DNA of 64,000 bases from Candidatus Neomarinimicrobiota bacterium (GCA_021734025.1 JAIPJS010000016.1:22091-86090); one strand, 5' to 3'. Shown: positions 11,269 through 18,828, counted from the stretch's first letter. The notes: generated by a model from the sequence alone, not told the origin. A program made the numbers and translations.

Positions 11269-11355
11269 TTATTTCATCAATACCATTTTTTTAACGTTCA
11301 CGTAATCCCCGGAAAACATACAATAAGAGAAGGCTCCCGTGCTTATTAGGCTCAT
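11269..11355 (-). pseudogene. Orphan tail of a Por-type C-terminal sorting domain
   Basis: On the minus strand, 29 codons read LISTGAFSYCMFSGDYVNVK followed by KMVLMK and a stop. This aligns residue by residue with the end of the intact exported protein at 13966-16566 (LISTGVYFYRLVAGDFVDVK, then KMVYMK). Nothing upstream in frame looks like the rest of such a protein, so it is the broken 3' end of a gene for a surface or secreted protein, left next to the mobile-element scar. Confidence 0.65.
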
Positions 11356-11398
11356 ACGATTGCTACAGACAGTAAAAAATGAGGATGGAGGTGCTTAC

Positions 11399-11695
11399 TT
11401 ACTGGCTCATCTCAAAATCAACCGGCATCTCGTCCCAGGTGCGCTCTTCCAGGAGACGCCCGTTCTTTTTTTTATTTTTTCCACCCCACTGTTTGAAGAA
11501 AAACGGCACGCCAGCAGCTGTACATTGATCGCGTATATCAGTAACCCATTCTTCTTTCATAGGACGAGCTTTGGGACCGGATTCGCCACCGACAATGACC
11601 CAGTCAATTCCTCTGAGATTCAGCGCGGGTAAAGGGCCAAGGAGGGGTTCCAAAGACAGAAACTTAATAAATGCATCAGTTTCTCTGAGAAGGGG
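11399..11695 (-). pseudogene. Truncated DUF5131 (phage Gp37/Gp68-like) gene, C-terminal part
   Basis: The translation from about 11695 reads [20 protein letters not shown], continues through [17 protein letters not shown] and ends at FFKQWGGKN plus a short tail. These are the conserved C-terminal blocks of the DUF5131 family (formerly phage Gp37/Gp68), whose complete members are about 240-300 residues. Here only about 99 codons remain. A stop lies directly upstream in frame, and the homology ends within about 10 bases of a tRNA 3' fragment at 11706. The gene was evidently cut at a recombination point, so it is non-functional. Confidence 0.75.
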
Positions 11696-11705
11696 TTAAT
11701 CAAAG

Positions 11706-11740
11706 TGGGCCACGCAGGACTCGAACCTGCGACCAACTAA
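11706..11740 (-). repeat. tRNA 3'-end fragment (likely attachment-site scar)
   Basis: On the minus strand this reads as the T arm (GCAGG, TTCGAGT, CCTGC) followed by the 3' acceptor strand GTGGCCC and discriminator A. The upstream sequence cannot form the matching 5' acceptor, D arm or anticodon arm, so only the 3' part of a tRNA is present. The sequence is closest in my memory to tRNA-Lys, but it does not derive from the tRNA-Lys(CTT) at 61513 or the tRNA at 41647, whose T arms differ. Such fragments are left when an element integrates into a tRNA gene. Confidence 0.65.
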
Positions 11741-11990
11741 TGAATACTCCCATCCGCTGTATAACCGGGAGAAGTTGCAACGATCGTAGATCCCCGAAAG
11801 TATCTATCACAAGTTGCAGGCGAACCCGGCACTCCGGAACCCTCAGTCAGATACCGAGGAAATCCGGGAAACCCTTCACCCCACTCCCAAGACTTCCAGG
11901 GACTGGTAAAGGACAGAGACTCTAAACCTTTGTATTCCCTGCTGGGTGCCGCCTAAACACGCAATCTGCCGATAATCTGGTAGAAACGAC
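11741..11990. other. Non-coding or decayed sequence beside the tRNA fragment
   Basis: Protein-like runs appear in the forward frame (for example EYSHPLYNREKLQ and IYHKLQANPALRNP) but are broken by stops within 30 codons. This looks like a decayed gene of unknown type, fitting the scar context. I cannot name it. Confidence 0.3.
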
Positions 11991-12084
11991 CTGTCGACGT
12001 TATCGACATATTAGATAATTATGTCGAAGTATCTGTAATATTTCGACACATCTAGAAAACATGTCGACGCTATCGACATATCTA
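11991..12084. repeat. Cluster of TGTCGA / TCGACA inverted repeats
   Basis: Two near-identical copies of TGTCGACGyTATCGACATAT lie at 11992 and 12062, 70 bases apart. Between them a longer hyphenated palindrome has arms ATGTCGA (12021) and TCGACAcAT (to 12051). Each unit is itself an inverted repeat of TGTCGA. The arrangement is typical of a protein-binding site cluster or the end of a mobile element. It lies beyond the 3' end of the Fic gene, so a promoter role for Fic is unlikely. Confidence 0.6.
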
Positions 12085-12156
12085 ACTTGGATTATTCATA
12101 AATCCGTGGACTTGTGATAAAAAATATCGCGCTTAGTTGTTCAGAATCAACGATTT

Positions 12157-12184
12157 GTAGAGACACGCCATGGCGTGTCTCTAC
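12157..12184. repeat. Dispersed palindromic repeat, GTAGAGAC family, copy 1
   Basis: A perfect 28-base palindrome with outer arms GTAGAGAC / GTCTCTAC and centre CGCCATGGCG. Close relatives occur at 38506 and 48553, and degraded ones at 42654, 51565 and 51833. All lie between genes. On either strand it would form a 14-bp hairpin, but without a T-run, so it is a repeat element rather than a terminator. Confidence 0.75.
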
Positions 12185-12296
12185 CCACAAATATTTTGGC
12201 AGCGGAGTACTGCCAGTTCATGCCATATACTCGGTCAGTACTTCAATGCACAATTCCGAAGATCCTTCTATGAATAATACAGGCTAAATTATTTGG

Positions 12297-13385
12297 TTAT
12301 ACGTCAGTAAGGATGTTTAATAACTCAGGATGAATGTAGATCTTCTCCCGGCCCACGGGTTCCACTGTCAATATCCCTATATCCACAAGTGCCTGGAGAT
12401 ATTCGGACGCAGTTTGCCGTTTGGCGATACCGGCTTCTACAACAAAAGCAATCTTGCAGTAAGGTTGCACAAAGATCAATTCGACTAATTCTTTGGAATA
12501 AATATTAGAGGGTAACTCCTCACGACACCGTTCCACTGTGTCATCGAGTAGCGTTTTGATTTCTCGTATTTTTCCGGAGGTCCATAATGCGGTTTCCTCC
12601 ACTGCCTGAAGCATGAACAGAATCCATTCTTCCCAGGCGTCTGCTTCAGTTACTGCCCGAAGCTTTGAATAATAATCCACTTTGTTTTGGATGATAAACC
12701 TGCTGAGATACAACACCGGAATATTCAGTAATCCCCTTTGAAGGAGATAGAGTAAATTCAGGATACGTCCTGTTCGACCATTGCCATAATAAAACGGGTG
12801 AATAGCCTCAAATTGGTAATGGATCATTGCAAGCCGTACAAGATGATCGAGATCGTCATCAGTATTCATAAATTTTTCCAACTCACCCAGTTTGGTGCGT
12901 ATAATGTCTTCGCCAACAGGAGGAGTATAAACCACCTCGTTGGTCGACCTATTCTCGATGACGGTACCGGGTGCCTTCCGTATCATTGCATCTTTATCAA
13001 GAATAGTGCCGCACACGGTCTCCAACAGATTGGTTGATAGTGGGCGGTCTTTCAGCAGTTCATGTCCTTTCCGAAGTGCTGTCCGATAATTCAGGACTTC
13101 TTTAGTCTGGGGATCGATGTCCATATCCTTGCTCACCGCTGCTTTAAAGAGTTTGTCATTGGTCGTGACAATGTTCTCAATCTCCGAACTGGATTTCGCT
13201 TCCTGCAGCGGAATAGCATTAATCAAAATTGCCTGATTGGGAATCAGATCGCCGGCCCCCTTCAGTTCAGCCAGCGCTCTATTTGCACTGATGGCGTTTT
13301 TCAGGACAGACCGTGTCTCAATGTCAATTGCCGGAGGCAGGGGAGGCAATTCGTTATAAGGTGTTTCCGGATTGAACGTCATCAT
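12297..13385 (-). CDS. Fic-domain protein (class II inhibitory motif) with altered catalytic loop
   Basis: The 362-residue protein has an N-terminal Fic_N region, the inhibitory motif SSEIEN at 66-71 (pattern S/T-xxx-E-G/N, before the Fic core, as in class II), the Fic core motif HPFYYGNGRTGR starting at H196, and a C-terminal winged-helix-like region. Fic enzymes transfer AMP or related groups from nucleotides to protein hydroxyls. The usual acidic residue of HPFx(D/E)GNGR, which binds Mg, is Y200 here, while the catalytic His and the GNGRTGR anion loop are intact. It stands alone between mobile-element remnants. Start: first of two adjacent ATGs, with GGGAA upstream. Confidence 0.9.
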   Translation of the reverse strand: MMTFNPETPYNELPPLPPAIDIETRSVLKNAISANRALAELKGAGDLIPNQAILINAIPLQEAKSSSEIENIVTTNDKLFKAAVSKDMDIDPQTKEVLNYRTALRKGHELLKDRPLSTNLLETVCGTILDKDAMIRKAPGTVIENRSTNEVVYTPPVGEDIIRTKLGELEKFMNTDDDLDHLVRLAMIHYQFEAIHPFYYGNGRTGRILNLLYLLQRGLLNIPVLYLSRFIIQNKVDYYSKLRAVTEADAWEEWILFMLQAVEETALWTSGKIREIKTLLDDTVERCREELPSNIYSKELVELIFVQPYCKIAFVVEAGIAKRQTASEYLQALVDIGILTVEPVGREKIYIHPELLNILTDV

Positions 13386-13739
13386 AATTCCCGTGTATGT
13401 TTACTTAAATACCTACAAATGTACTCAGAAAAGGGAATTTATAAAACTGAATATACAATGCATCCGAAGCGTTCAATGATTCAACACATTTTACTTTCCT
13501 TTCTCCAGAATACATATCGGTAAAAGGTTTTTAGTTTGTTACAGCTGCTCCTGTATCCATTATAGTTGAGGGATTTCATTAGTGCCAATATCTTCAATTT
13601 CCGTCTCCATTCTTTCTCCATTTGACTGCGGAATATGTGGTTTTTTCGGGATTTCTGTCCAAATTAACAAAACAAAAAAAGCCCTGTAAACACTTACACT
13701 CAGGAATCACACGGCTTTTGAGTGTTACACACATTCCGA
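13386..13739. other. Intergenic region, no gene recognised
   Basis: This AT-rich stretch lies between the Fic gene start and the ArdC-like remnant. It must include the Fic promoter on the minus strand, but I cannot place one. No repeat or RNA is evident. Confidence 0.4.
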
Positions 13740-13869
13740 TTAGAATGGGAAAACTACAGCCAATTCGGACGCCGGAGCCACCCTAGGGAATTTCCCTGGG
13801 CTTGGTTCCATCTTACAGCATGGTGACGATGGTGGCGGTGATTTCCTGATACGGGTCGCTGTTCTTCAT
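13740..13869 (-). pseudogene. Remnant of an ArdC-like antirestriction protein N-terminus
   Basis: From an ATG at 13869, with AGGA in good position upstream, the minus strand reads MKNSDPYQEITATIVTML, a stop, then DGTKPREIP, a second stop, then GGSG. The pattern (YQE-T-I-x-LE-G-PW-PW) is the start of the ArdC N-terminal domain found in plasmid and conjugative-element antirestriction proteins, with Trp codons apparently lost to substitution and stops. Only the first 40 or so codons are recognisable. The assignment rests on a short match. Confidence 0.4.
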
Positions 13870-13965
13870 AAGTTTCCTAAGTGTTTGAGTTGACGATTGG
13901 ACATAAATATAGCCCCGTCCCTGGGCAGGACTAGGCCATGCTGTAACCTACTTTTGGGAGAGAGT

Positions 13966-16566
13966 TTATTTCATATACACCATTTTCTTCACATCCACAA
14001 AATCCCCGGCCACGAGGCGGTAGAAGTAGACACCAGTGCTGATAAGTTCGCCTAAGTCATTTGTCCCGTTCCACTGGACGGTGTGCCAGCCAGCATTTTG
14101 ATAGCTTGTAATGAGGGTCGTAATCTTTCGGCCGATCAAATCATAAATCACTATCTCAACCTTTGCGGCCTTGGGTAATCCGTATTTGATCGTCGTGGCC
14201 GGGTTAAATGGATTCGGGTAATTGCCTTTTAGGGTAAAAGTATCCGGGAGATCCGAATCTTGTATATCCGTAGTCGTGATATCCACTGTCAGGGTTGTCG
14301 TATCGGTGGCGTCGGCGTTATCAGTCACCACAAGTTGAACCCCATAGGTTCCGGATGTCGTGTAGGTATGCGTTGGATTCACCTCACTACTGTTGTTGGT
14401 CCCATCGCCAAAACTCCATTGCCGCTCAGCGATACCACCTTCCGGATCACTGGGGTCGACAGAACTATCTGCGAATGTAATCTCGTAGCCGCCATCGACA
14501 GGACCTTCATTGGAAATACCTGCATTTGCCTGTGGCAGATCATTTACAGGAATGACAGTAATGACCGTCGAATCTGTCGTGCTCAAGCCCTCACTGTCTT
14601 CTACAGTGAGATTGATCTCCTGTTGCCCCCACCAATCGGCGGACGGCTTTAGGGAAAACAATTCGGCGTTGGAATCCACAGCGGCACCGGTTTCGCCAAC
14701 ATTATTCAAATGGTAAACCAGATTCTTCAGTGAATCCTGGTCATCGACAACTATTTTTGCAAGGGGTAACTTCAGGGTATGATCCTCCAATACGCTGATC
14801 TCCGGCTGCAATAGAATTTCCGGAGCCTGGTTCTCCGTGGGAACGGCAGATATTTCGACTATAATTTTAGCAGAGGCCGTGGCATTCGAATCATCTGTCA
14901 CATAGTACTTCATTGAATCTTTGCCGGTGTATCCATCGACAGGGTCATAAATAATTCGTTTCCAATTATAGCCAAGATCTGCAGTGCCATTGCTTCCATT
15001 CGTTACCCGATCGATGAGCAACGAATCCCCGTCCAAATCCGTATCATTCTGCAATGGCTTTATTATCTCTTTCGTATTTTTTGCTATCATGACCGTATCA
15101 TTTTTAACAGCCGGAGGATCATTCACCGGCTGCACCTCAAAGAATACCCAGGCGGTATCACTGCTCGAAGTATCCGTGGCAACAAACTGCATTGAGTCCT
15201 GACCATTGAAATTCAGTTCCGGGACGTACGTTATTCGATGATTCCGGATTTTGACTTCTCCGCTTTTCGCTGAATCGAGGATACTATACATGGTCGTGTC
15301 CGGGTAGGGAATGTGATACAAAATCTCGGTGGAAAACATAACCGAATCATCCTCTGACAGCGTAATGTTCTGATCCTGCAGATGAATTAGGTTATACAGT
15401 TCACTCTGGTTTTCATACCATGCAATTTTATCATCACCGTAGGATGCAGAGAGCACATCCATATCACCGTCATTGTCCAGATCTGCAGCATGGACACTAT
15501 TTGCGTTAGCGGCATTGGTTGTAATAGTCCGGTTTCCACCAAAACTGCCGCCACCCTTGTGGTCATACCATGCAACCATATCCTGAGTGTCAATAGCAGT
15601 TAAAATTTCCCAAAAAGTGTCCCCATCTAACTCGGCTGTCATAACATCGCTTGCACCGTCATACGTTGTCACAAACTCCGATTCGGCAAAACTTCCAGCC
15701 CCCTGATTTTCCATCCAGGATATATTGGCATCATCATACAGGACGATATCCTGCAAATCATCTTTATCCAAATCGGTTGCATAGATACTCACCCCTTCAA
15801 ACCCAGACATCAGGGTGTGTGGGGTGCCGAAATTGCCACCACCCAGGTTCTTATACCAGAGGACTGAAATATCGTAGTAGGAACCTGTATATACAGAATT
15901 GACTAATACAACATCTGCATAGTTATCGCCATCGAATTCTGCAACATCCATACTTAACATTTGCCCCGAGGTCGTATCAATAGCGGTTTTATTCCCAAAA
16001 CTTCCATTGCCCTGGTACTCAAACCACGCTATTTCTCCCCCATTTGCACCGGTGATTATGTCATCGAATCCATCATTATTAATATCTGCGATATAGGCAA
16101 ATTCTGCTGCAATAGAATCGCTTGAGAGAACGTATTCACTGACGAAGGAGCCATCGCCCTGGTTTTCAAGCCAAACCACGGCACTGTCCTCAGAGGAGAC
16201 GAATACCAAATCGGTTGCCCCGTCGTTGTTTACATCACCGGGCCGGATACTTTTCGGAGAGATCCATGCAGTTGAAATAACTTTTTGAATTCCAAATGTG
16301 CCATCCCCCTGATTTTTATACCATGCAATTTTGTTGTCAGCATGGGAAGCAGAGATGATATCGACATATCCATCATCATCCAGGTCAGCTGCCTGGACTT
16401 CATGGGCCGAATCGGCATTCGTAGAAATGATTTGCTGCGGATTAAAGCGACTTATTGATTGGCCCTGAGTGATGTCAGGTAACAACAATATCGAAAAAAT
16501 GGTCAACACCGCCATTACCCGTAACTTAGCTTTGTATGAAGTGTGGTAAGATGGATTAGTTTGCAT
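13966..16566 (-). CDS. Secreted FG-GAP/VCBS-repeat protein with PKD and Por-type sorting domain
   Basis: The 866-residue protein has an N-terminal signal peptide (hydrophobic AVLTIFSILLLPDITQGQ). About seven FG-GAP/VCBS repeats follow with calcium-binding DxDxDG loops (ADLDDDGYVDI, GDVNNDGATDL, ADLDNDGDMDV) alternating with WYKNQGDGTFG-like strands. Then come cadherin/Ig-like domains (about 400-670), a PKD domain with FGDGTNNSSEVNPTHTY, and a C-terminal sorting domain NYPNPFNPATTIKYG ... VKKMVYMK. It should be exported across the outer membrane by a type IX-like route and anchored or released. The repeats suggest a beta-propeller adhesion or recognition role; no enzyme motif is visible. Confidence 0.9.
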   Translation of the reverse strand: MQTNPSYHTSYKAKLRVMAVLTIFSILLLPDITQGQSISRFNPQQIISTNADSAHEVQAADLDDDGYVDIISASHADNKIAWYKNQGDGTFGIQKVISTAWISPKSIRPGDVNNDGATDLVFVSSEDSAVVWLENQGDGSFVSEYVLSSDSIAAEFAYIADINNDGFDDIITGANGGEIAWFEYQGNGSFGNKTAIDTTSGQMLSMDVAEFDGDNYADVVLVNSVYTGSYYDISVLWYKNLGGGNFGTPHTLMSGFEGVSIYATDLDKDDLQDIVLYDDANISWMENQGAGSFAESEFVTTYDGASDVMTAELDGDTFWEILTAIDTQDMVAWYDHKGGGSFGGNRTITTNAANANSVHAADLDNDGDMDVLSASYGDDKIAWYENQSELYNLIHLQDQNITLSEDDSVMFSTEILYHIPYPDTTMYSILDSAKSGEVKIRNHRITYVPELNFNGQDSMQFVATDTSSSDTAWVFFEVQPVNDPPAVKNDTVMIAKNTKEIIKPLQNDTDLDGDSLLIDRVTNGSNGTADLGYNWKRIIYDPVDGYTGKDSMKYYVTDDSNATASAKIIVEISAVPTENQAPEILLQPEISVLEDHTLKLPLAKIVVDDQDSLKNLVYHLNNVGETGAAVDSNAELFSLKPSADWWGQQEINLTVEDSEGLSTTDSTVITVIPVNDLPQANAGISNEGPVDGGYEITFADSSVDPSDPEGGIAERQWSFGDGTNNSSEVNPTHTYTTSGTYGVQLVVTDNADATDTTTLTVDITTTDIQDSDLPDTFTLKGNYPNPFNPATTIKYGLPKAAKVEIVIYDLIGRKITTLITSYQNAGWHTVQWNGTNDLGELISTGVYFYRLVAGDFVDVKKMVYMK

Positions 16567-17150
16567 CTATTGCCTCCTTCTTATTCCCATTAAACATTAC
16601 TCCGGAAACTGGATCATCACAAAAAATGCTATGATAATCCTGTCTGTCGAATGTGTCGTTTTATATACCGGGGATTCCTGCTGCTCTTTCTTATGATTCC
16701 CCGGATTGAGAGATTGTCATCAAATTTTGGTGTTCGGAATTATATTACTTGTTGCAGCTTTTCATAGATTTTTAGAGCCTCCAAAATCGCCAAGCACAAC
16801 GCAACTCAACCAAGTATTATTCGAAGAAGATATTGTTTAGCTGCTATTTTGAAATTTATTGGTGTCGAAAATGTAAATACTCAGATTTGTATATCAATCC
16901 ATATCCCGGGATAATTTGAGAGATGTATTTTACTTGTGAACTCGATCACGCCTGAGTTCTCGAATAAAAACTATGTAATAATTCTTATGGGAATATGACA
17001 AAAATTTTCCAATGAAACCTGGAGTTATTTGCTTTGGAATTGCATACCTATAAAGCAACCGTCAATGACATATACTAACCCAGACCAGAATTTTCCGGCA
17101 GAGTAGATTCCCTGGATGCTCTACTGTATATAGGGAGATCAGTACGGACT
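16567..17150. other. Intergenic region, no gene recognised
   Basis: This 584-base AT-rich gap lies between the FG-GAP gene start and an orphan sorting domain. No open frame, repeat or RNA stands out. The promoter for the minus-strand FG-GAP gene should lie in its first 150 bases. Confidence 0.45.
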
Positions 17151-17450
17151 TTACTTTAGGTGTACCATCTTCCGAATGGCATTATACGAGAGTGTCTCCA
17201 GCCGATAAAAATACACCCCAGTACTCACTGATTTACCGAAATCATTGGTCCCATCCCATTGGACCGTGTACCAGCCACGCTCTTGGTGTTGATTAACTAT
17301 GGTTGCAACCTGTTGGTCCCGGAGGTTGTAAATGGTGATATTCACATCCGACGGTTTTGGGATGCTGTATTGGATAGTCGTAACCGGATCGAACTGATTA
17401 GGGTAATTCTACAGGAGCGAATACTGTTCCGGGGTAGCAAAAAGTGCGGG
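17151..17450 (-). pseudogene. Orphan Por-type sorting domain with in-frame TAG
   Basis: The minus strand reads ALFATPEQYSLL, a TAG at 17409-17411, then NYPNQFDPVTTIQYSIPKP and on to STGVYFYRLETLSYNAIRKM and VHLK. This is a complete type IX-style C-terminal sorting domain in which the Glu expected before NYPN has become amber. A stop 100 codons upstream ends the open frame and no passenger domain remains. It is therefore the surviving tail of a degraded exported-protein gene. Confidence 0.75.
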
Positions 17451-17532
17451 TTATTTATTCTCTCTAAGTCGTTTCGTAAATTTTAGGATGTTTTCTCAGG
17501 CTAATAAACCGCATTGAAGATGGGAGGTATGA

Positions 17533-17997
17533 TTGGTTTATTCACGAATACTGAAGGGAACAACTCTTATTCTTATCTGCGCGCTGCCCTTTTCGGTTCC
17601 AGCACTTCTTCAGCATGATCCGGGCTCACCCTCGACTCACATGACACATACGGCTGACGTAACTTCGCCGCTCACCATGCCGGGGAATGCGGTGTTTGGC
17701 ACCATTCAGGAGGTTATCCGCGAGCTGGAGGCTGATCCGAATACCGACTGGTCGCAGGTGGATCTGGAGGCATTGCGACAACATCTGATCGATATGCATC
17801 ATTTCACCATAAATGTCGAAATGCTATCAAAATCCAATATCGATACCGGTATGAAAATCATCATAGCGCCCACGGTACCGGCGGCAAAACAATCTCTGGA
17901 AAGAGTACTTGATGCTCATACGCACATGCTTCACCGGGCCATTGCCCAGGGGAAAGATCCTCACAATGCAATGATGAATCACGGAGCCCACGAATGA
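17533..17997 (+). CDS. Small exported protein of unknown function
   Basis: The 154-residue protein begins with a signal peptide (TTLILICALPFSVPALL). The mature part is His- and Met-rich (HMTHTADVT, HLIDMHHFTINVEML, HTHMLHRAIAQGK, HNAMMNHGAHE). His/Met clusters of this kind suggest periplasmic metal binding, which is an inference. The best start is TTG at 17533 with GGGAGG five bases upstream. It lies 205 bases before the predicted selenoprotein pair on the same strand. I do not recognise the family. Confidence 0.6.
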   Translation: MVYSRILKGTTLILICALPFSVPALLQHDPGSPSTHMTHTADVTSPLTMPGNAVFGTIQEVIRELEADPNTDWSQVDLEALRQHLIDMHHFTINVEMLSKSNIDTGMKIIIAPTVPAAKQSLERVLDAHTHMLHRAIAQGKDPHNAMMNHGAHE

Positions 17998-18202
17998 ACA
18001 GTATCGAATATACGCCCACCGGCACAATTCACTCGCCTTTTACCGATACAAAGAATATGCCCATCGAGCAGAGGCGATCCGATGATCGTTTATTGCCGGA
18101 AACCTGAACTTGATAACCAAAATGGGAACACAGTTCAGTAGTCATTTCTTGAGCTATTTAGTAAGTTATATACTGATAATTTACAAAAATTAAGGAGCAC
18201 AT

Positions 18203-18565
18203 ATGGATGCGAATACAAAATCGTATGTCATGATTGTCAACGATGGACCCTACGGGAATGAGCGCCCCTATAATGCCTTCCGGGTGGGAATGAACCTCGT
18301 GAAACGGGAGGAAGCCGATCTAAAGGTTTTCTTAATTGGCGATGGTGTACAGTGTGGAGTGAAGGGCCAGAATCCGCCCAAAGGGTATTACAATATCGCC
18401 CGTATGGTAAAGTTTATCGGCGGCCGCGGCCAAGTGGCCACCTGAGGTAGCTGTATGGACGCCCGCGGGCTCGGGCAAGAAAACCTTATTGAAAATATCC
18501 AGGTCGGCAGTATGGATCTGCTCACGGACTGGATCCTTGCTGCTGATGACACCATGGTATTTTAG
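18203..18565 (+). CDS. DsrE-family protein with in-frame UGA, probable selenoprotein (U81xxC84)
   Basis: From an ATG with AAGGAG upstream, the frame runs 120 codons to TAG at 18563 with a single in-frame TGA at codon 81 (18443-18445). The first part (MIVNDGPYGNERPYNAFRVG, FLIGDGVQCGVKGQNPPKGY) and the part after TGA (GSCMDARGLGQENL, then MDLLTDWILAADDTMVF) are both DsrE/DsrF-like and align without gap. In homologues the motif is CGxCMDARG, so TGA stands exactly at the first redox Cys. A GC-rich hairpin 15 bases downstream fits a bacterial SECIS. I read it as a Sec-containing sulfur-transfer or thiol-redox protein in the cytoplasm. Truncation at TGA would lose the active site. Confidence 0.72.
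18461..18476 (+). promoter_or_regulatory. Candidate bSECIS hairpin 1
   Basis: Stem GCCCG (18461-18465) pairs with CGGGC (18472-18476) around the six-base loop CGGGCT. The loop begins 20 bases after the UGA, inside the 16-37 base window reported for bacterial SECIS elements, and has G at the second loop position, as the model asks. Confidence 0.5.
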
Positions 18566-18582
18566 TGGAGCATAAATTCGTA

Positions 18583-18828
18583 ATGAAAACGACCACATAT
18601 ACAGTATATCTTGATTCTCTGTTCTGAACCGGGTGTGTCGACGGCTTAACCGCCGAATTCAAGCGCCTGGAGGGCGTGACGGAAGTTAAGTTCGATGGTG
18701 AAGAGACAGCATTTATTGTCGCGGCGAAGGCACCAATTCAAGATGCTCAGGACCGAATGACCGAGATCGTCGAGAACTGGGAACACTATAATTATTCGGT
18801 TGACAGGGTTGCAGTTCTGACTGAATAG
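18583..18828 (+). CDS. HMA-like small protein with in-frame UGA, probable selenoprotein (U15xxC18)
   Basis: An ATG 17 bases after the DsrE-like gene opens an 81-residue frame ending with TAG at 18826. It reads MKTTTYTVYLDSLF, TGA at codon 15 (18625-18627), then TGCVDGLTAEFKRLEGVTEV and a further beta-alpha pattern to VDRVAVLTE. This is the ferredoxin-like layout of heavy-metal-associated domains, where the loop after strand 1 holds CxxC. TGA sits at the first Cys. A hairpin follows at the right distance. The expected role is thiol/selenol metal or sulfur carriage. An ordinary gene caller would miss the gene altogether. Confidence 0.65.
18639..18655 (+). promoter_or_regulatory. Candidate bSECIS hairpin 2
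   Basis: CGACGG (18639-18644) can pair with CCGCCG (18650-18655) with one A-C mismatch around loop CTTAA. The loop begins 17 bases after the UGA; if the top G-C pair is open, the loop starts with G, as expected for SelB recognition. Weaker than hairpin 1. Confidence 0.35.

Noticed and set aside
11706..11790. A complete tRNA gene at this place
   Set aside because: No 5' acceptor, D arm or anticodon arm can be formed upstream of the T arm; only the 3' fragment is present.
13779..13802. CCCTAGGGAATTTCCCTGGG palindrome as a terminator
   Set aside because: It lies inside the ArdC-like remnant and has no T-run on either side.
18203..18445. Reading the DsrE-like gene as a genuine 80-residue protein or as a frameshifted pseudogene
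   Set aside because: The family sequence continues after TGA in the same frame with no indel, the active-site Cys would otherwise be lost, and the next gene has the same feature at the same kind of site.
18332..18598. An 88-codon open frame on the minus strand across the DsrE-like gene
   Set aside because: It lies opposite the continuous DsrE reading on the plus strand, has no ribosome site and no motif; it is a shadow of the real gene.
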